A DNA stretch of 18,641 nucleotides from Muribaculaceae bacterium (GCA_009775535.1 VSPW01000014.1:1-18641); one strand, 5' to 3'. Counted from the stretch's first letter, positions 1 to 7,968 are shown. A program made the numbers and translations. Notes: generated by a model from the sequence alone, not told the origin.

Positions 1-76
1 GGTGGTCCCACTTGGGCTTGAACCAAGGACTCCCTGATTATGAGTCAGGTGCTCTGACCAACTGAGCTATAGGACC
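1..76 (-). tRNA. tRNA with CAT anticodon, probably tRNA-Ile2 (lysidine type); last base of CCA lies outside the window
   Basis: On the minus strand a full cloverleaf folds: acceptor GGTCCTA pairs with TGGGACC, D-stem GCTC/GAGC, anticodon stem CCTGA/TCAGG around loop CTCATAA (anticodon CAT), T-stem CTTGG/CCAAG, discriminator A at position 3. Positions 2-1 read CC, so CCA is probably encoded and cut by the window edge. CAT can be initiator Met, elongator Met or Ile2. The anticodon stem lacks the GGG/CCC pairs of initiator tRNA. The acceptor pairs C4-G69 and C5-G68 match the pairs known in E. coli as TilS recognition determinants of tRNA-Ile2, so I lean to Ile2, which decodes AUA. Elongator Met remains possible. 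Confidence 0.93.
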
Positions 77-106
77 TATGCGGAAGACTTTCCGTGTTTG
101 CGAGTG

Positions 107-138
107 CAAATTTAAGGCTTTTTCTGGGATTGTGCAAA
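107..138 (-). promoter_or_regulatory. Bacteroidota promoter for the CAT tRNA
   Basis: Read on the minus strand, TTTG (138-135) is followed after 20 bases by TAAATTTG (114-107). This is an exact fit to the Bacteroidota primary sigma factor consensus TTTG-N19-21-TAnnTTTG. The predicted start of transcription is near 100, about 25 bases before the tRNA 5' end at 76. Start position is inferred from the consensus only. Confidence 0.8.
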
Positions 139-216
139 TAGTTTGTGGATTTTTTTGTAGAATTATTTTGATTATTGCATTTTTGAAGACGTTTTTTGTA
201 AAAATAACGTATATGG

Positions 217-247
217 TTGTGACGATAGGAAAAAAATCGTATATTTG
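217..247 (+). promoter_or_regulatory. Bacteroidota promoter for tRNA-Leu (and perhaps the genes behind it)
   Basis: TTGT at 217-220 is followed after 19 bases by TATATTTG at 240-247, an exact TAnnTTTG -7 box. The expected start of transcription is near 253, about 35 bases before tRNA-Leu. No other promoter is visible between the tRNA and the TSCPD gene at 398, so this promoter may also serve that gene and ilvA. Confidence 0.78.
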
Positions 248-286
248 CGGCAAATTTGTGCACATGGCTTGTCTATGATATGCCAT

Positions 287-370
287 GCTCGAATGGTGGA
301 ATGGTAGACACGAAGGACTTAAAATCCTTTGGCTATTGCAGCTGTGCGGGTTCGAGTCCCGCTTCGAGCA
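287..370 (+). tRNA. tRNA-Leu (TAA anticodon)
   Basis: Acceptor GCTCGAA (287-293) pairs with TTCGAGC (363-369), and the discriminator is A370. The anticodon stem AAGGA/TCCTT encloses CTTAAAA, giving anticodon TAA (Leu, codons UUA/UUG). A long variable arm containing GCT/AGC marks it as class II, as expected for tRNA-Leu. The T-arm is GCGGG-TTCGAGT-CCCGC. CCA is not encoded (CAC follows the discriminator), so the CCA-adding enzyme must complete it. Confidence 0.97.
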
Positions 371-397
371 CACTTCATATCACTATCATCGTTTAAT

Positions 398-652
398 ATG
401 AAAGTGCAATATCACACATTGGGTACTTGTTCCCGGTTGATCGACATCGATTTTGACCCTGAGACACATATTGTAAACGGGGTTTCTTTTGAGGGCGGTT
501 GCAATGGCAACCTTCAAGGAATAGGGCGTCTGGTCGCAGGAATGAAGGTTGAGGATGTCATTGAACGCCTTAAGGGTATACATTGTGGCAATAAACATAC
601 GTCATGTCCCGATCAGCTTGCCTGTGCTCTTGAGCAGATGTGCGTGGACTAA
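398..652 (+). CDS. TSCPD domain-containing small protein (TIGR03905-like)
   Basis: This 84-residue protein is rich in cysteine (C11, C35, C63, C70, C76, C82). It contains the core features of the stand-alone TSCPD family: GTCSR near the N-terminus, GGCNGNLQGI around 33-42, and TSCPDQLA at 68-75. Related TSCPD domains occur at the C-terminus of some ribonucleotide reductases, where the cysteines are thought to bind metal. No function is established for the stand-alone form. I chose the ATG at 398 because conserved sequence begins right after it; an upstream in-frame ATG at 329 lies inside tRNA-Leu and is rejected. The gene starts 27 bases after the tRNA and ends 27 bases before ilvA, so co-transcription with both is likely (inference). 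Confidence 0.88.
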   Translation: MKVQYHTLGTCSRLIDIDFDPETHIVNGVSFEGGCNGNLQGIGRLVAGMKVEDVIERLKGIHCGNKHTSCPDQLACALEQMCVD

Positions 653-679
653 TAAGTCAATACCATAATTCTCCGTCAA

Positions 680-1876
680 ATGTTAGAAATTAATGAAATC
701 TATCACGCCGCCGAGGTGCTGAAAGGTGTGGTGCGTCATACAGGGTTGATACGTGCACCGAAACTTAATCCGGATGTCGACATATATATAAAGCCGGAAT
801 GCCTGCAACTTACAGGGGCTTTCAAGCTCAGGGGGGCATATTATAAGATATCACAGTTGACAGAGGAGGAAAAGGCAAAAGGGGTCATAGCGTGTTCTGC
901 AGGAAACCATGCCCAGGGTGTGGCGCTTGCGGCTACGCATAACGGCATACGGTCGTTGATATGTCTTCCTGCCGGTGCACCGCTTTCAAAGATAGAGGCT
1001 ACACGTGGTTATGGTGCAGAAGTATGCCTTGTACCTGGCGTATACGATGACGCGTATGCAAAAGCTGTGGAGCTGCAGCAAAAGCATGGCTATACGTTTG
1101 TCCATCCGTTCGATGACCCTAAGGTTATTGCGGGGCAAGGGACAATCGGCCTTGAAATATTGCAGGATATGCCAGACGTGGAGGCTGTCGTTGTGCCCAT
1201 CGGCGGTGGCGGTCTGATTTCAGGCGTGGCATTTGCCATAAAGACGCTACGTCCTGATGTCAAGGTATATGGAGTGCAGTCATCCGGTGCGCCGTCTATG
1301 GCTACATCGCTGCAGGAAGGTAAGATAAGGCATCTCCATAATGTGTCCACAATTGCGGATGGCATTGCGGTGAAAGAGCCGGGGGTTAATACATTCGATA
1401 TGTGTAACCGTTATGTCGACCAGGTGGTGGTGGTTAGCGACGATGAGATTGCAGCTGCAATTTTGGCATTGCTGGAAAAGCAGAAGATTGTGTCGGAAGG
1501 AGCAGGGGCTGTTTCGGTCGCTGCTGCCATGTTTGATAAGCTGCCGATAAAGGGGAAGAAGGTAGTATGCCTTGTCTCTGGCGGGAATATAGACGTGAAC
1601 ACCCTGAAGCGGGTCATAAATCGGGGGATGGCGACGTCAGGACGTAACTATACGTTTATTATAGACCTTGTTGACAAACCAGGACAGTTGGCAGAAGTTT
1701 GTAGCGTAATAGGACGTTCAGGAGGTAATGTGCTTTCTGTAACGCACGAACGTATAAACACATCTACAGAAATAAATGGATGTACTGTGCGCTTTGAACT
1801 GGAGACCCTCAATAGGGAGCATATAGATACTTTGCGCCAGAATCTAAAAGACGCGGGCTTCAAAGTCCTTAACTGA
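680..1876 (+). CDS. ilvA: Threonine ammonia-lyase (threonine deaminase), medium form with one C-terminal ACT-like domain
   Basis: This PLP enzyme converts threonine to 2-oxobutanoate and ammonia, the entry step to isoleucine synthesis in the cytoplasm. The 398-residue protein has the fold-type II PLP pattern. The Schiff-base lysine is K49 in GAFKLRGA, the phosphate-binding glycine run is G175-G178 (PIGGGGLISG), and SGGN is at 300-303. Residues about 325-398 form an ACT-like regulatory domain that contains DKPGQLAEV. One such domain and this length fit the medium form, between catabolic TdcB (about 330 residues, no ACT) and the long biosynthetic enzyme (about 514, two ACT-like modules). Feedback control through the ACT-like domain is plausible but not shown. 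No other ilv or leu genes are in the window. It probably forms an operon with the TSCPD gene 27 bases upstream. Confidence 0.93.
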   Translation: MLEINEIYHAAEVLKGVVRHTGLIRAPKLNPDVDIYIKPECLQLTGAFKLRGAYYKISQLTEEEKAKGVIACSAGNHAQGVALAATHNGIRSLICLPAGAPLSKIEATRGYGAEVCLVPGVYDDAYAKAVELQQKHGYTFVHPFDDPKVIAGQGTIGLEILQDMPDVEAVVVPIGGGGLISGVAFAIKTLRPDVKVYGVQSSGAPSMATSLQEGKIRHLHNVSTIADGIAVKEPGVNTFDMCNRYVDQVVVVSDDEIAAAILALLEKQKIVSEGAGAVSVAAAMFDKLPIKGKKVVCLVSGGNIDVNTLKRVINRGMATSGRNYTFIIDLVDKPGQLAEVCSVIGRSGGNVLSVTHERINTSTEINGCTVRFELETLNREHIDTLRQNLKDAGFKVLN

Positions 1877-1900
1877 TTAATATAAGCTGATAATAAAAAT

Positions 1901-1929
1901 AAGCCCCGATTCTTCGCGAGTCGGGGCTA
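1901..1929 (+). terminator. Hairpin behind ilvA, probable terminator
   Basis: AGCCCCGA (1902-1909) pairs perfectly with TCGGGGCT (1921-1928) around an 11-base loop, 24 bases after the ilvA stop. The downstream T-tract is weak (ATCTCTATTTAAT), so it is a modest intrinsic terminator by sequence. Confidence 0.65.
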
Positions 1930-2162
1930 TCTCTATTTAATCAAAAGCCAGTCTATTACTTGAGTATTACAAAATCGTTTATAACTGTATCTTTTTTGAA
2001 GCGTTCTAAAATTAAGACGGGATAATGGGCAAAAGGTTTAAACGGCTATTTGTTATTAATATTTATTAACAACTTGTCGCTCGGTTTTTTTCTACGTGGG
2101 AAACTATTTGTGTGCATGTACCGTTCTTTTCATAGAGAACTAATATCGAAAATTCAAGCATT

Positions 2163-4112
2163 ATGGCATCTGGTGTATCTAATAAGCATAAAGTGACTGC
2201 TATTGCATTGCTTATGACAATCGGAATCGTTTTCGGGGATATTGGCACATCGCCACTCTACGTGATGAATGCTATTATAAATGCCCGTGACAATTATAGC
2301 AGTGACTATATAATAGGGGCTGTATCATGTATAATATGGACTCTCACGCTCCAGACTACAGTAAAATACGTATTGATAGCTCTTAGGGCTGATAATAAAG
2401 GAGAGGGAGGCATATTGGCGTTATATTCGCTAATAAAGCGGTTGAAATATAAATGGATTTATATACTTGCCGCTGTGGGGGCGGCCGCTTTGGTCGCCGA
2501 TGGCGTCATTACCCCTGCAATGACTGTCACATCCGCAATAGAAGGCTTGCAAGAATTGGACTCAGGTGCGCCTGTGTTGCCTGTCGTGCTTATTGTAATA
2601 ACGATGATATTTGCTGTCCAACAGTTTGGCACAAAAGTGATCGGACGTTGTTTTGGTCCGGTAATGTTATTATGGTTTATTATGCTGGGGGTATTGGGCT
2701 GTATTAATATAGGGGTTTATACAGGTATATTAAAGGCGTTCAATCCATATTATGCTGTTAGCCTGTTAATTGATGATCCTGCATGGTTTCTGGTGCTGGG
2801 CGCTGTATTTTTATGTACCACTGGCGCGGAAGCGCTATATTCCGATCTTGGGCATTGCGGGCGGATGAACATTACATATTCATGGCTTTTCGTCAAGATA
2901 ATGTTGATACTTAATTATCTTGGGCAGGGTGCATGGATAATAGGTATGCAAGAAAGGGGCATGCATGTCGGAGGCAATCCGTTTTATGGCATAATGCCAC
3001 AAGGGTTTATCCCGATAGGCATACTTATGTCCACAATAGCGGCGATCATCGCGAGCCAGGCTCTTTTGAGTGGGTCGTTCACGATCTTCAGTGAGGCTAT
3101 GAGCCTTGACTTTTGGCCGCGTCAAAGGATTAAATATCCAAGTACATTAAAAGGTCAGCTCTATATCCCATTGATAAATATGTTCCTTTATGTCGGTTGT
3201 ATCGTTACCGTATTGCTATTCCAGACATCGTCGCATATGGAGGCAGCCTATGGCCTGGCAATAACGGTCACCATGATTATGACCACATTGCTGCTTGGGT
3301 TATACCTGCGTCATAAGGGCACACCCTTATGGCTTGTAATTCTCTTCCTGACAGTATTCATTGTGGTTGAAGGCGCGTTTTTTACCGCCAATATATTCAA
3401 GTTCATGCATGGAGGCTGGTATACGGTGCTTTTGGCAGGAATAATATGCGCCTTGATGCTGGCATGGCGTCATGCAAGGATAATCCGTACAAAATATATC
3501 GAATATCATAAGATAGGCCGGTACCTTGATATAATCTCTGACATAAAGGCGGATTCCGATATTCCTAAATATGCATCTAATGTAGTGTATATAAGTAAGT
3601 CGCCAAAAAGCGGCGTTGTTGAGAGCAAGCTGATGTATTCAATAATAAACAAACAGCCAAAGAGGGCCGACCACTATTGGATATTATATGTTGAATATAC
3701 AGATGCACCCGATACGTTGGAATATTCACCGGAAATTATCATTCCTGGAACGCTGTTCCGTATAACCCTACGTATAGGTTTTCGCATCCAGCCACAGCTT
3801 GGGGTATACTTGCGCCAGATAGTGGAGGACCTTGTCAAGTTGGGGTATCTAGATCTTACCAGTGTATATCCCTCATTGAAGCGTCATGGCATTCCCGGCG
3901 ATTTCCGGTTTATAATAATACATAGGATATTCTCTCCATCAAGCAGTTGTAGCGGACGTGACAGGATGTTTATGCGCATATATTCAATAATAAGCAAGAT
4001 CGGTATATCAGATGTGAAGGCACTTGGGTTGGACACCAGTAATGTCACGGTTGAAAATGTACCGTTGATCATTAACAGCCACCCGTCACGCCGTATCCGT
4101 CCTGTCATATAA
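2163..4112 (+). CDS. kup: KUP-family potassium uptake transporter
   Basis: This is an inner-membrane K+ (probably K+/H+ symport) transporter of 649 residues, close to the usual 620-670. The N-terminal signature GDIGTSPLY is at residues 25-33. Around a dozen hydrophobic segments follow up to about residue 450, then a soluble C-terminal region of about 200 residues typical of KUP/HAK/KT proteins. The start fits: hydrophobic sequence begins about 10 residues after the ATG, as in E. coli Kup. The 286-base gap upstream holds the ilvA hairpin and AT-rich DNA, including an imperfect palindrome at 2052-2070. I see no exact TAnnTTTG box there. No Trk, Ktr or Kdp components are nearby. tamL starts 60 bases downstream from what looks like its own promoter. 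Confidence 0.95.
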   Translation: MASGVSNKHKVTAIALLMTIGIVFGDIGTSPLYVMNAIINARDNYSSDYIIGAVSCIIWTLTLQTTVKYVLIALRADNKGEGGILALYSLIKRLKYKWIYILAAVGAAALVADGVITPAMTVTSAIEGLQELDSGAPVLPVVLIVITMIFAVQQFGTKVIGRCFGPVMLLWFIMLGVLGCINIGVYTGILKAFNPYYAVSLLIDDPAWFLVLGAVFLCTTGAEALYSDLGHCGRMNITYSWLFVKIMLILNYLGQGAWIIGMQERGMHVGGNPFYGIMPQGFIPIGILMSTIAAIIASQALLSGSFTIFSEAMSLDFWPRQRIKYPSTLKGQLYIPLINMFLYVGCIVTVLLFQTSSHMEAAYGLAITVTMIMTTLLLGLYLRHKGTPLWLVILFLTVFIVVEGAFFTANIFKFMHGGWYTVLLAGIICALMLAWRHARIIRTKYIEYHKIGRYLDIISDIKADSDIPKYASNVVYISKSPKSGVVESKLMYSIINKQPKRADHYWILYVEYTDAPDTLEYSPEIIIPGTLFRITLRIGFRIQPQLGVYLRQIVEDLVKLGYLDLTSVYPSLKRHGIPGDFRFIIIHRIFSPSSSCSGRDRMFMRIYSIISKIGISDVKALGLDTSNVTVENVPLIINSHPSRRIRPVI

Positions 4113-4147
4113 GGTGTCCAAAACTTATGGCCCTTAAAAAAAATTTG

Positions 4148-4155
4148 TACCTTTG
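4148..4155 (+). promoter_or_regulatory. Candidate -7 box for tamL
   Basis: TACCTTTG matches the Bacteroidota -7 consensus TAnnTTTG exactly and lies 17 bases before the tamL start codon. The -33 position (around 4124-4127, CTTA) does not match TTTG. If used, the mRNA leader would be only about 10-15 bases. Some read-through from kup is also possible. Confidence 0.5.
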
Positions 4156-4172
4156 TATTGTAAAACAAGAAG

Positions 4173-6521
4173 ATGGAATTCAGTACTAAGGGTAGAATAC
4201 TTGTCCTGTTGGTGGCTATAGTCTGCATATGTAGCTGTAGTACGGTAAAGCATGTCCCGGAAGGCGAATATCTTCTTGATGATGTAAAGATTAGGGTATC
4301 TGACAACAGTGGGATATCGCCCGGCTCCCTTATGGGATACCTGCGCCAAAGACCCAACCATGAAGTGCTTGGATTTGCAAAATTGCAGCTCGCCACATAT
4401 AGTCTTTCAGGACGTGACACTGCAAAATGGTATAACAGATGGTTGCAGCGACTTGGCCAGCCCCCTGTTATCTTCAGCCCTGTACTGACCCAGGCGTCGG
4501 CATCACAGTTGCATCGGTCGCTGGTCAACCGTGGATATATGGATGCGCATGTAGGGATAGATACAATCCCTGCCGGTAAAAAAAGGATGGATGTCATATA
4601 TACTATCACCACAGGTAAGCCGCACGTGATATCTTCAGTAAGTTACGATATACCCGATACGGTGGTAAGGAATATTGTAATGGCCGACTCTTCACACTTC
4701 CTAATCAACGTAGGAGGCAATCTTGACCGGGAAGTCCTTGATATGGAACGCACGGCTATCACACGGAGGCTGCATAATAAAGGATATTACGAATTCAATA
4801 AAGAATACATCGTATTCACGGCCGACACGGCGCGCGGAGAAAAAGACGTGGCCCTTACCTTGCATATAAGGCCTCCGAAAAAGTCATCTGTCACAGATAC
4901 CGTTGCCGCCCAGCATAGACACTATTCCTACAATGTACGTAATGTTATATTTGTCACTGACTACAATGCTGCGGCGGCAGGGAATGATTTTGATTTCGGA
5001 CGTCAGGATACTGTCCGTTATAACGGTATAACCGTATTGTATGGGAGCGACCATTATATACGCCCATCCGCACTTGAGGAAAAATGCTTCATTGTTCCCG
5101 GAAGCACATACGATTCCAGGCAGCTTGACCGCACATACCAGGCCCTATCTCAGATGGGCATCCTTAATTATATAAACATACGCATGCGGCCGGTTACATC
5201 TGACGATGGCAAGAAGTGGCTTGACGCCTACATACTTCTGTCCCGGGCAAGGAAACAGTCTGTTGCTATAGAGCTTGAAGGGACAAACTCTGAAGGCGAC
5301 CTCGGCTTTGGTATAGGACTGACATACCAGCATCGTAATCTTGCACGTGGCTCCGAACTGCTTTCCGCAAAATTGCGTACATCCTACGAAAGCCTTTCAG
5401 GAAATATCAATGGCTTGATAAATAACCGTTATACTGAATTTGCCGGTGAAGTGTCAATCACTTTTCCAAAAGTCAAAGCCCCGTTTCTGACAAGGTCATT
5501 CAAGCAGAGGATGAAGGCAAACACTGAGTTCTCCATTTCTGGTAACTATCAGGAGCGTCCGGAATATACACGTATCATAGCCGGTGCGGCGTGGAAATAT
5601 AGGATGAACCGCTATTCTGGGCATAAACTTACGCGCCATACTTATGATATGATAGACATCAACTATGTATATCTGCCAAAATCCACCCTCAATTTCCTCG
5701 ATTCTATCGCACCTGCAAACCCACTCTTGCGGTACAGTTACGAAGACCACTTCATCATGAGGATGGGATATACACTGTACCGTACAAATCGTCGGACTCC
5801 GACCGCCACCATAAACAATTTCGCCATACAGCCATCAATATTCACCCTTCGCGCTTCAGTCGAGACAGCCGGCAACTTGCTATATGCCATATCCGGAATG
5901 TTTGACCAGCGCCGTCACGATGGTACATATCACATATTTGGCATACAGTATTCACAATATGTTAAAGGGGAATTTGAATATACATATACGCGCAATTTCA
6001 ACGACCGTAACGCATTAGGCTTACGTGGGGCTTTCGGTATCGCATATCCATATGGCAATTCCCGAATGATGCCCTTCGAGAAGCGCTTCTATGCAGGTGG
6101 GGCTAACGGAGTGAGAGGGTGGGGTGTGCGTACTCTTGGCCCAGGCTGTTACGATTCAAAAAAATCAATGTCCAATTTTATAAACCAATGTGGGGACATA
6201 AGTCTGATTCTTAGTGCGGAATACCGCGCAAAACTTTTTTGGGTGCTCGAGGGGGCACTGTTTATAGATGCTGGCAATATATGGACAGTACACAATTACG
6301 AAAACCAGCCTGGAGGCATGTTCAAGTTCAATGAATTCTACAAGCAGATAGCCATGTCCTATGGGGCAGGCCTAAGGCTCGATTTCACATACTTCCTTCT
6401 GCGTTTCGATCTAGGCTTGAAAGCGTATAATCCGGCACGTGGGCAAGAGTCATGGCCGCTGCTTAATCCACGTTGGCATCGTGATGCCACATTCCATTTT
6501 GCTGTAGGATATCCATTCTAA
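4173..6521 (+). CDS. tamL: BamA/TamA-family (Omp85) outer-membrane protein, lipoprotein form TamL
   Basis: This 782-residue protein starts with a lipoprotein signal: a basic N-terminus, a hydrophobic stretch, then ICSC with probable lipidated Cys22. After it comes the KHVPEGEYLL motif that opens many Bacteroidota Omp85 lipoproteins. Residues about 30-330 are the periplasmic POTRA-like part. The C-terminal 400 residues are a 16-strand-type beta barrel with the Omp85 loop-6 motif VRGW at 647-650, and the chain ends in an aromatic-terminated strand (VGYPF). TamA homologues in Bacteroidota are lipoproteins called TamL. They are thought to work with TamB in lipid transport or outer-membrane protein assembly. 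No tamB lies next to it, although the two genes are often adjacent in this phylum. A HAD phosphatase gene follows after 14 bases, so those two probably share a transcript. A different BamA-like paralogue is the main alternative. Confidence 0.87.
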   Translation: MEFSTKGRILVLLVAIVCICSCSTVKHVPEGEYLLDDVKIRVSDNSGISPGSLMGYLRQRPNHEVLGFAKLQLATYSLSGRDTAKWYNRWLQRLGQPPVIFSPVLTQASASQLHRSLVNRGYMDAHVGIDTIPAGKKRMDVIYTITTGKPHVISSVSYDIPDTVVRNIVMADSSHFLINVGGNLDREVLDMERTAITRRLHNKGYYEFNKEYIVFTADTARGEKDVALTLHIRPPKKSSVTDTVAAQHRHYSYNVRNVIFVTDYNAAAAGNDFDFGRQDTVRYNGITVLYGSDHYIRPSALEEKCFIVPGSTYDSRQLDRTYQALSQMGILNYINIRMRPVTSDDGKKWLDAYILLSRARKQSVAIELEGTNSEGDLGFGIGLTYQHRNLARGSELLSAKLRTSYESLSGNINGLINNRYTEFAGEVSITFPKVKAPFLTRSFKQRMKANTEFSISGNYQERPEYTRIIAGAAWKYRMNRYSGHKLTRHTYDMIDINYVYLPKSTLNFLDSIAPANPLLRYSYEDHFIMRMGYTLYRTNRRTPTATINNFAIQPSIFTLRASVETAGNLLYAISGMFDQRRHDGTYHIFGIQYSQYVKGEFEYTYTRNFNDRNALGLRGAFGIAYPYGNSRMMPFEKRFYAGGANGVRGWGVRTLGPGCYDSKKSMSNFINQCGDISLILSAEYRAKLFWVLEGALFIDAGNIWTVHNYENQPGGMFKFNEFYKQIAMSYGAGLRLDFTYFLLRFDLGLKAYNPARGQESWPLLNPRWHRDATFHFAVGYPF

Positions 6522-6535
6522 TAAATTTACAGACA

Positions 6536-7183
6536 ATGAAACAGCTAGTAATATTTGATCTTGACGGCACGCTGCTCAACACCATCGAAGACCTTGGAAA
6601 CGCCACCAACCACGCGCTCCGTGAAAACGGTTATCCCACCCATAACCTATCCAGCTATCCGATGTTTGTAGGCAACGGTGTATCAAAACTTATCGAGCGC
6701 GCGCTTCCCGAAGATGCACGTTCTTCCTCAAATGTAATGAGGCTGCGTAATGACTTCATGCGGTACTATGATAAGCATCTTTATGATGCCACAATTCCAT
6801 ATACTGGAATTCCGGAACTCATAGGGGAGTTGAAGGCACGGGGCATAGACATGGCCGTGGCATCAAATAAGTACCAGGCAGCAGTTACGCGTTTGATAGG
6901 GCATTTCTTTCCGGATACAGAATGGGTATCCATATGTGGGCAGGTTGAGGGTGTACCCGTTAAGCCAGACCCTTCGGTGATATTCGGCATACTTGCTGAG
7001 AGGCCGACACCCAAGTCCGATGTCCTTTATGTAGGTGATTCCGGTGTCGATATGGAGACTGCACGCCGTGCATGCGTAATGTCAGTGGGTGTCACATGGG
7101 GATTCCGCCCTGAAAAGGAATTGCGCGAAACATATGCTGATCACATTGTCAGCGATCCCGACGACATTTTAGACCTTTTGTGA
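6536..7183 (+). CDS. gph: HAD-superfamily hydrolase, phosphoglycolate phosphatase-like
   Basis: This is a cytoplasmic 215-residue haloacid dehalogenase phosphatase with all four HAD motifs: motif I DLDGT with D8 nucleophile and D10; motif II S110 in VASNK; motif III K143 in PVKPDP; motif IV GDSGVDMETA with D168 and D172. A helical cap lies at about 15-80, between motifs I and II (C1 cap). This matches the Gph/PGP branch, which removes phosphate from 2-phosphoglycolate and related small phosphoesters. The exact substrate cannot be read from sequence, and other members (PpaX, beta-phosphoglucomutase-like) are possible. The start codon is 14 bases after the tamL stop, with no promoter between. 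The unit ends at the shared hairpin at 7237-7270. Confidence 0.85.
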   Translation: MKQLVIFDLDGTLLNTIEDLGNATNHALRENGYPTHNLSSYPMFVGNGVSKLIERALPEDARSSSNVMRLRNDFMRYYDKHLYDATIPYTGIPELIGELKARGIDMAVASNKYQAAVTRLIGHFFPDTEWVSICGQVEGVPVKPDPSVIFGILAERPTPKSDVLYVGDSGVDMETARRACVMSVGVTWGFRPEKELRETYADHIVSDPDDILDLL

Positions 7184-7229
7184 TTTTTTGCATTAAAGCC
7201 TAATGGGCAAAAGATAGGAAAATGTCCTA

Positions 7230-7270
7230 AAAAATAGCGATGCCGGCGACAGAGCTGTCATCGGCATCGC
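7230..7270 (-). terminator. Strong terminator for the DUF5606 gene, shared with the convergent gph
   Basis: GCGATGCCG (7237-7245) pairs perfectly with CGGCATCGC (7262-7270), and GACA/TGTC pairs inside the loop. Read on minus, the stem is followed by TATTTTTTAGG, a good U-tract, so it is a typical intrinsic terminator for the minus gene ending at 7296. On plus it lacks a T-run and would act only as a 3' hairpin for gph. Confidence 0.85.
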
Positions 7271-7295
7271 ATGTATGAGAGTACAGCCTTATTTA

Positions 7296-7712
7296 TCAGG
7301 CCTCATTCTTATTTTCCTCGGATTCATCCTCTTCATCAATGAAAGAGTCTTCACCTGCGTCCACGAGTTGGTTGTACCAAGCGAATACTTTCTTGATGTC
7401 ACTTGTATGTACGCGCTCATCGTCAAATTCAGGCAGAACAGTCGCAAAATATTCACGTATGTCTCCAATGGAATCCATATCCACCTTCTTGCCTTCATTT
7501 TTATCTTTTATAGACTGAAGCACATTTGCCAACGGGACATCTTCGTCAACGGTATAGATTGATATGTCACCTAGGGATATCACTTTGTCGCGTGCATAAG
7601 CCGGGGTTCGTTTACCCGTCATAAGCGATTCTACGATAAGCATATTCTTGCCCTGGTTCACGAGCTTATAGAGGCCGGGACGTCCGGCGATCGATAGTAT
7701 CTGCTTTAGCAT
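7296..7712 (-). CDS. DUF5606-family protein of unknown function
   Basis: This is a 138-residue cytoplasmic protein with no signal or membrane segment. The N-terminal half (residues about 1-55) has the pattern SIAGRPGLYKLV...NMLIVESL characteristic of the Bacteroidota DUF5606 family, with a small beta-rich appearance. A middle helical part (about 60-118) follows. The last 20 residues are highly acidic (EDSFIDEEDESEENKNEA). No biochemical role is known to me. It is monocistronic, with its own -7 box upstream and a strong terminator 26 bases after the stop. The start ATG at 7712 is followed at once by conserved sequence (MLKQILSI), so the start is secure. Confidence 0.87.
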   Translation of the reverse strand: MLKQILSIAGRPGLYKLVNQGKNMLIVESLMTGKRTPAYARDKVISLGDISIYTVDEDVPLANVLQSIKDKNEGKKVDMDSIGDIREYFATVLPEFDDERVHTSDIKKVFAWYNQLVDAGEDSFIDEEDESEENKNEA

Positions 7713-7748
7713 AGGAAAAATTGATAATGATTAAATGTCAAAACTTTG

Positions 7749-7756
7749 CAAAGTTA
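7749..7756 (-). promoter_or_regulatory. Candidate -7 box for the DUF5606 gene
   Basis: On the minus strand this reads TAACTTTG, an exact TAnnTTTG. It sits 37 bases before the start codon at 7712. The -33 position (about 7776-7779, CAGA on plus) is only a partial match to CAAA. Confidence 0.6.
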
Positions 7757-7934
7757 ATAAAATTAGCCAAGCACACAGAATAAATTTAAATATTTCTCTA
7801 CACAAGCAAGCGTAATGCGGCTGCTGCGGTCACTCCCGGGGCGGTTTATGGCATATCTGTTGTTAGGACAATGATTGGGAATGTGGTATTAAGGTTTTTC
7901 CGGTGAACTGTAAGCGAATATAAGATATTATAGT

Positions 7935-7942
7935 TACCTTTG
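7935..7942 (+). promoter_or_regulatory. Candidate -7 box for the C10 peptidase gene
   Basis: TACCTTTG matches TAnnTTTG exactly. No TTTG is present at the expected -33 position (near 7911-7915), so activator dependence is possible. It would give a leader of about 125-130 bases before the ATG at 8075, long compared with the other genes here. Confidence 0.5.
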
Positions 7943-7968
7943 TGATAGTAGCCCAGCCATCCGTATCG

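Noticed and set aside
38..373. Minus-strand frames covering both tRNA genes
   Set aside because: They translate tRNA sequence and AT-rich spacer; no independent support.
1..400. Integration site at the tRNA genes
   Set aside because: No integrase, no repeated tRNA 3' end and no mobile genes were seen nearby.
371..679. Attenuator or T-box leader for ilvA
   Set aside because: There is no Ile/Val/Leu-rich leader peptide or T-box sequence, and the space upstream is taken up by the TSCPD gene.
1930..2162. Possible c-di-AMP (ydaO-type) riboswitch before kup
   Set aside because: Such switches often control K+ transporters in Gram-positive bacteria, but this AT-rich region lacks the GC-rich paired core, and a clear fold was not visible.
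3884..4612. 242-codon minus-strand open frame across the kup/tamL junction
   Set aside because: Both plus-strand genes are well supported over this stretch. The antisense protein has no recognisable motif and reads like a frame shadow.
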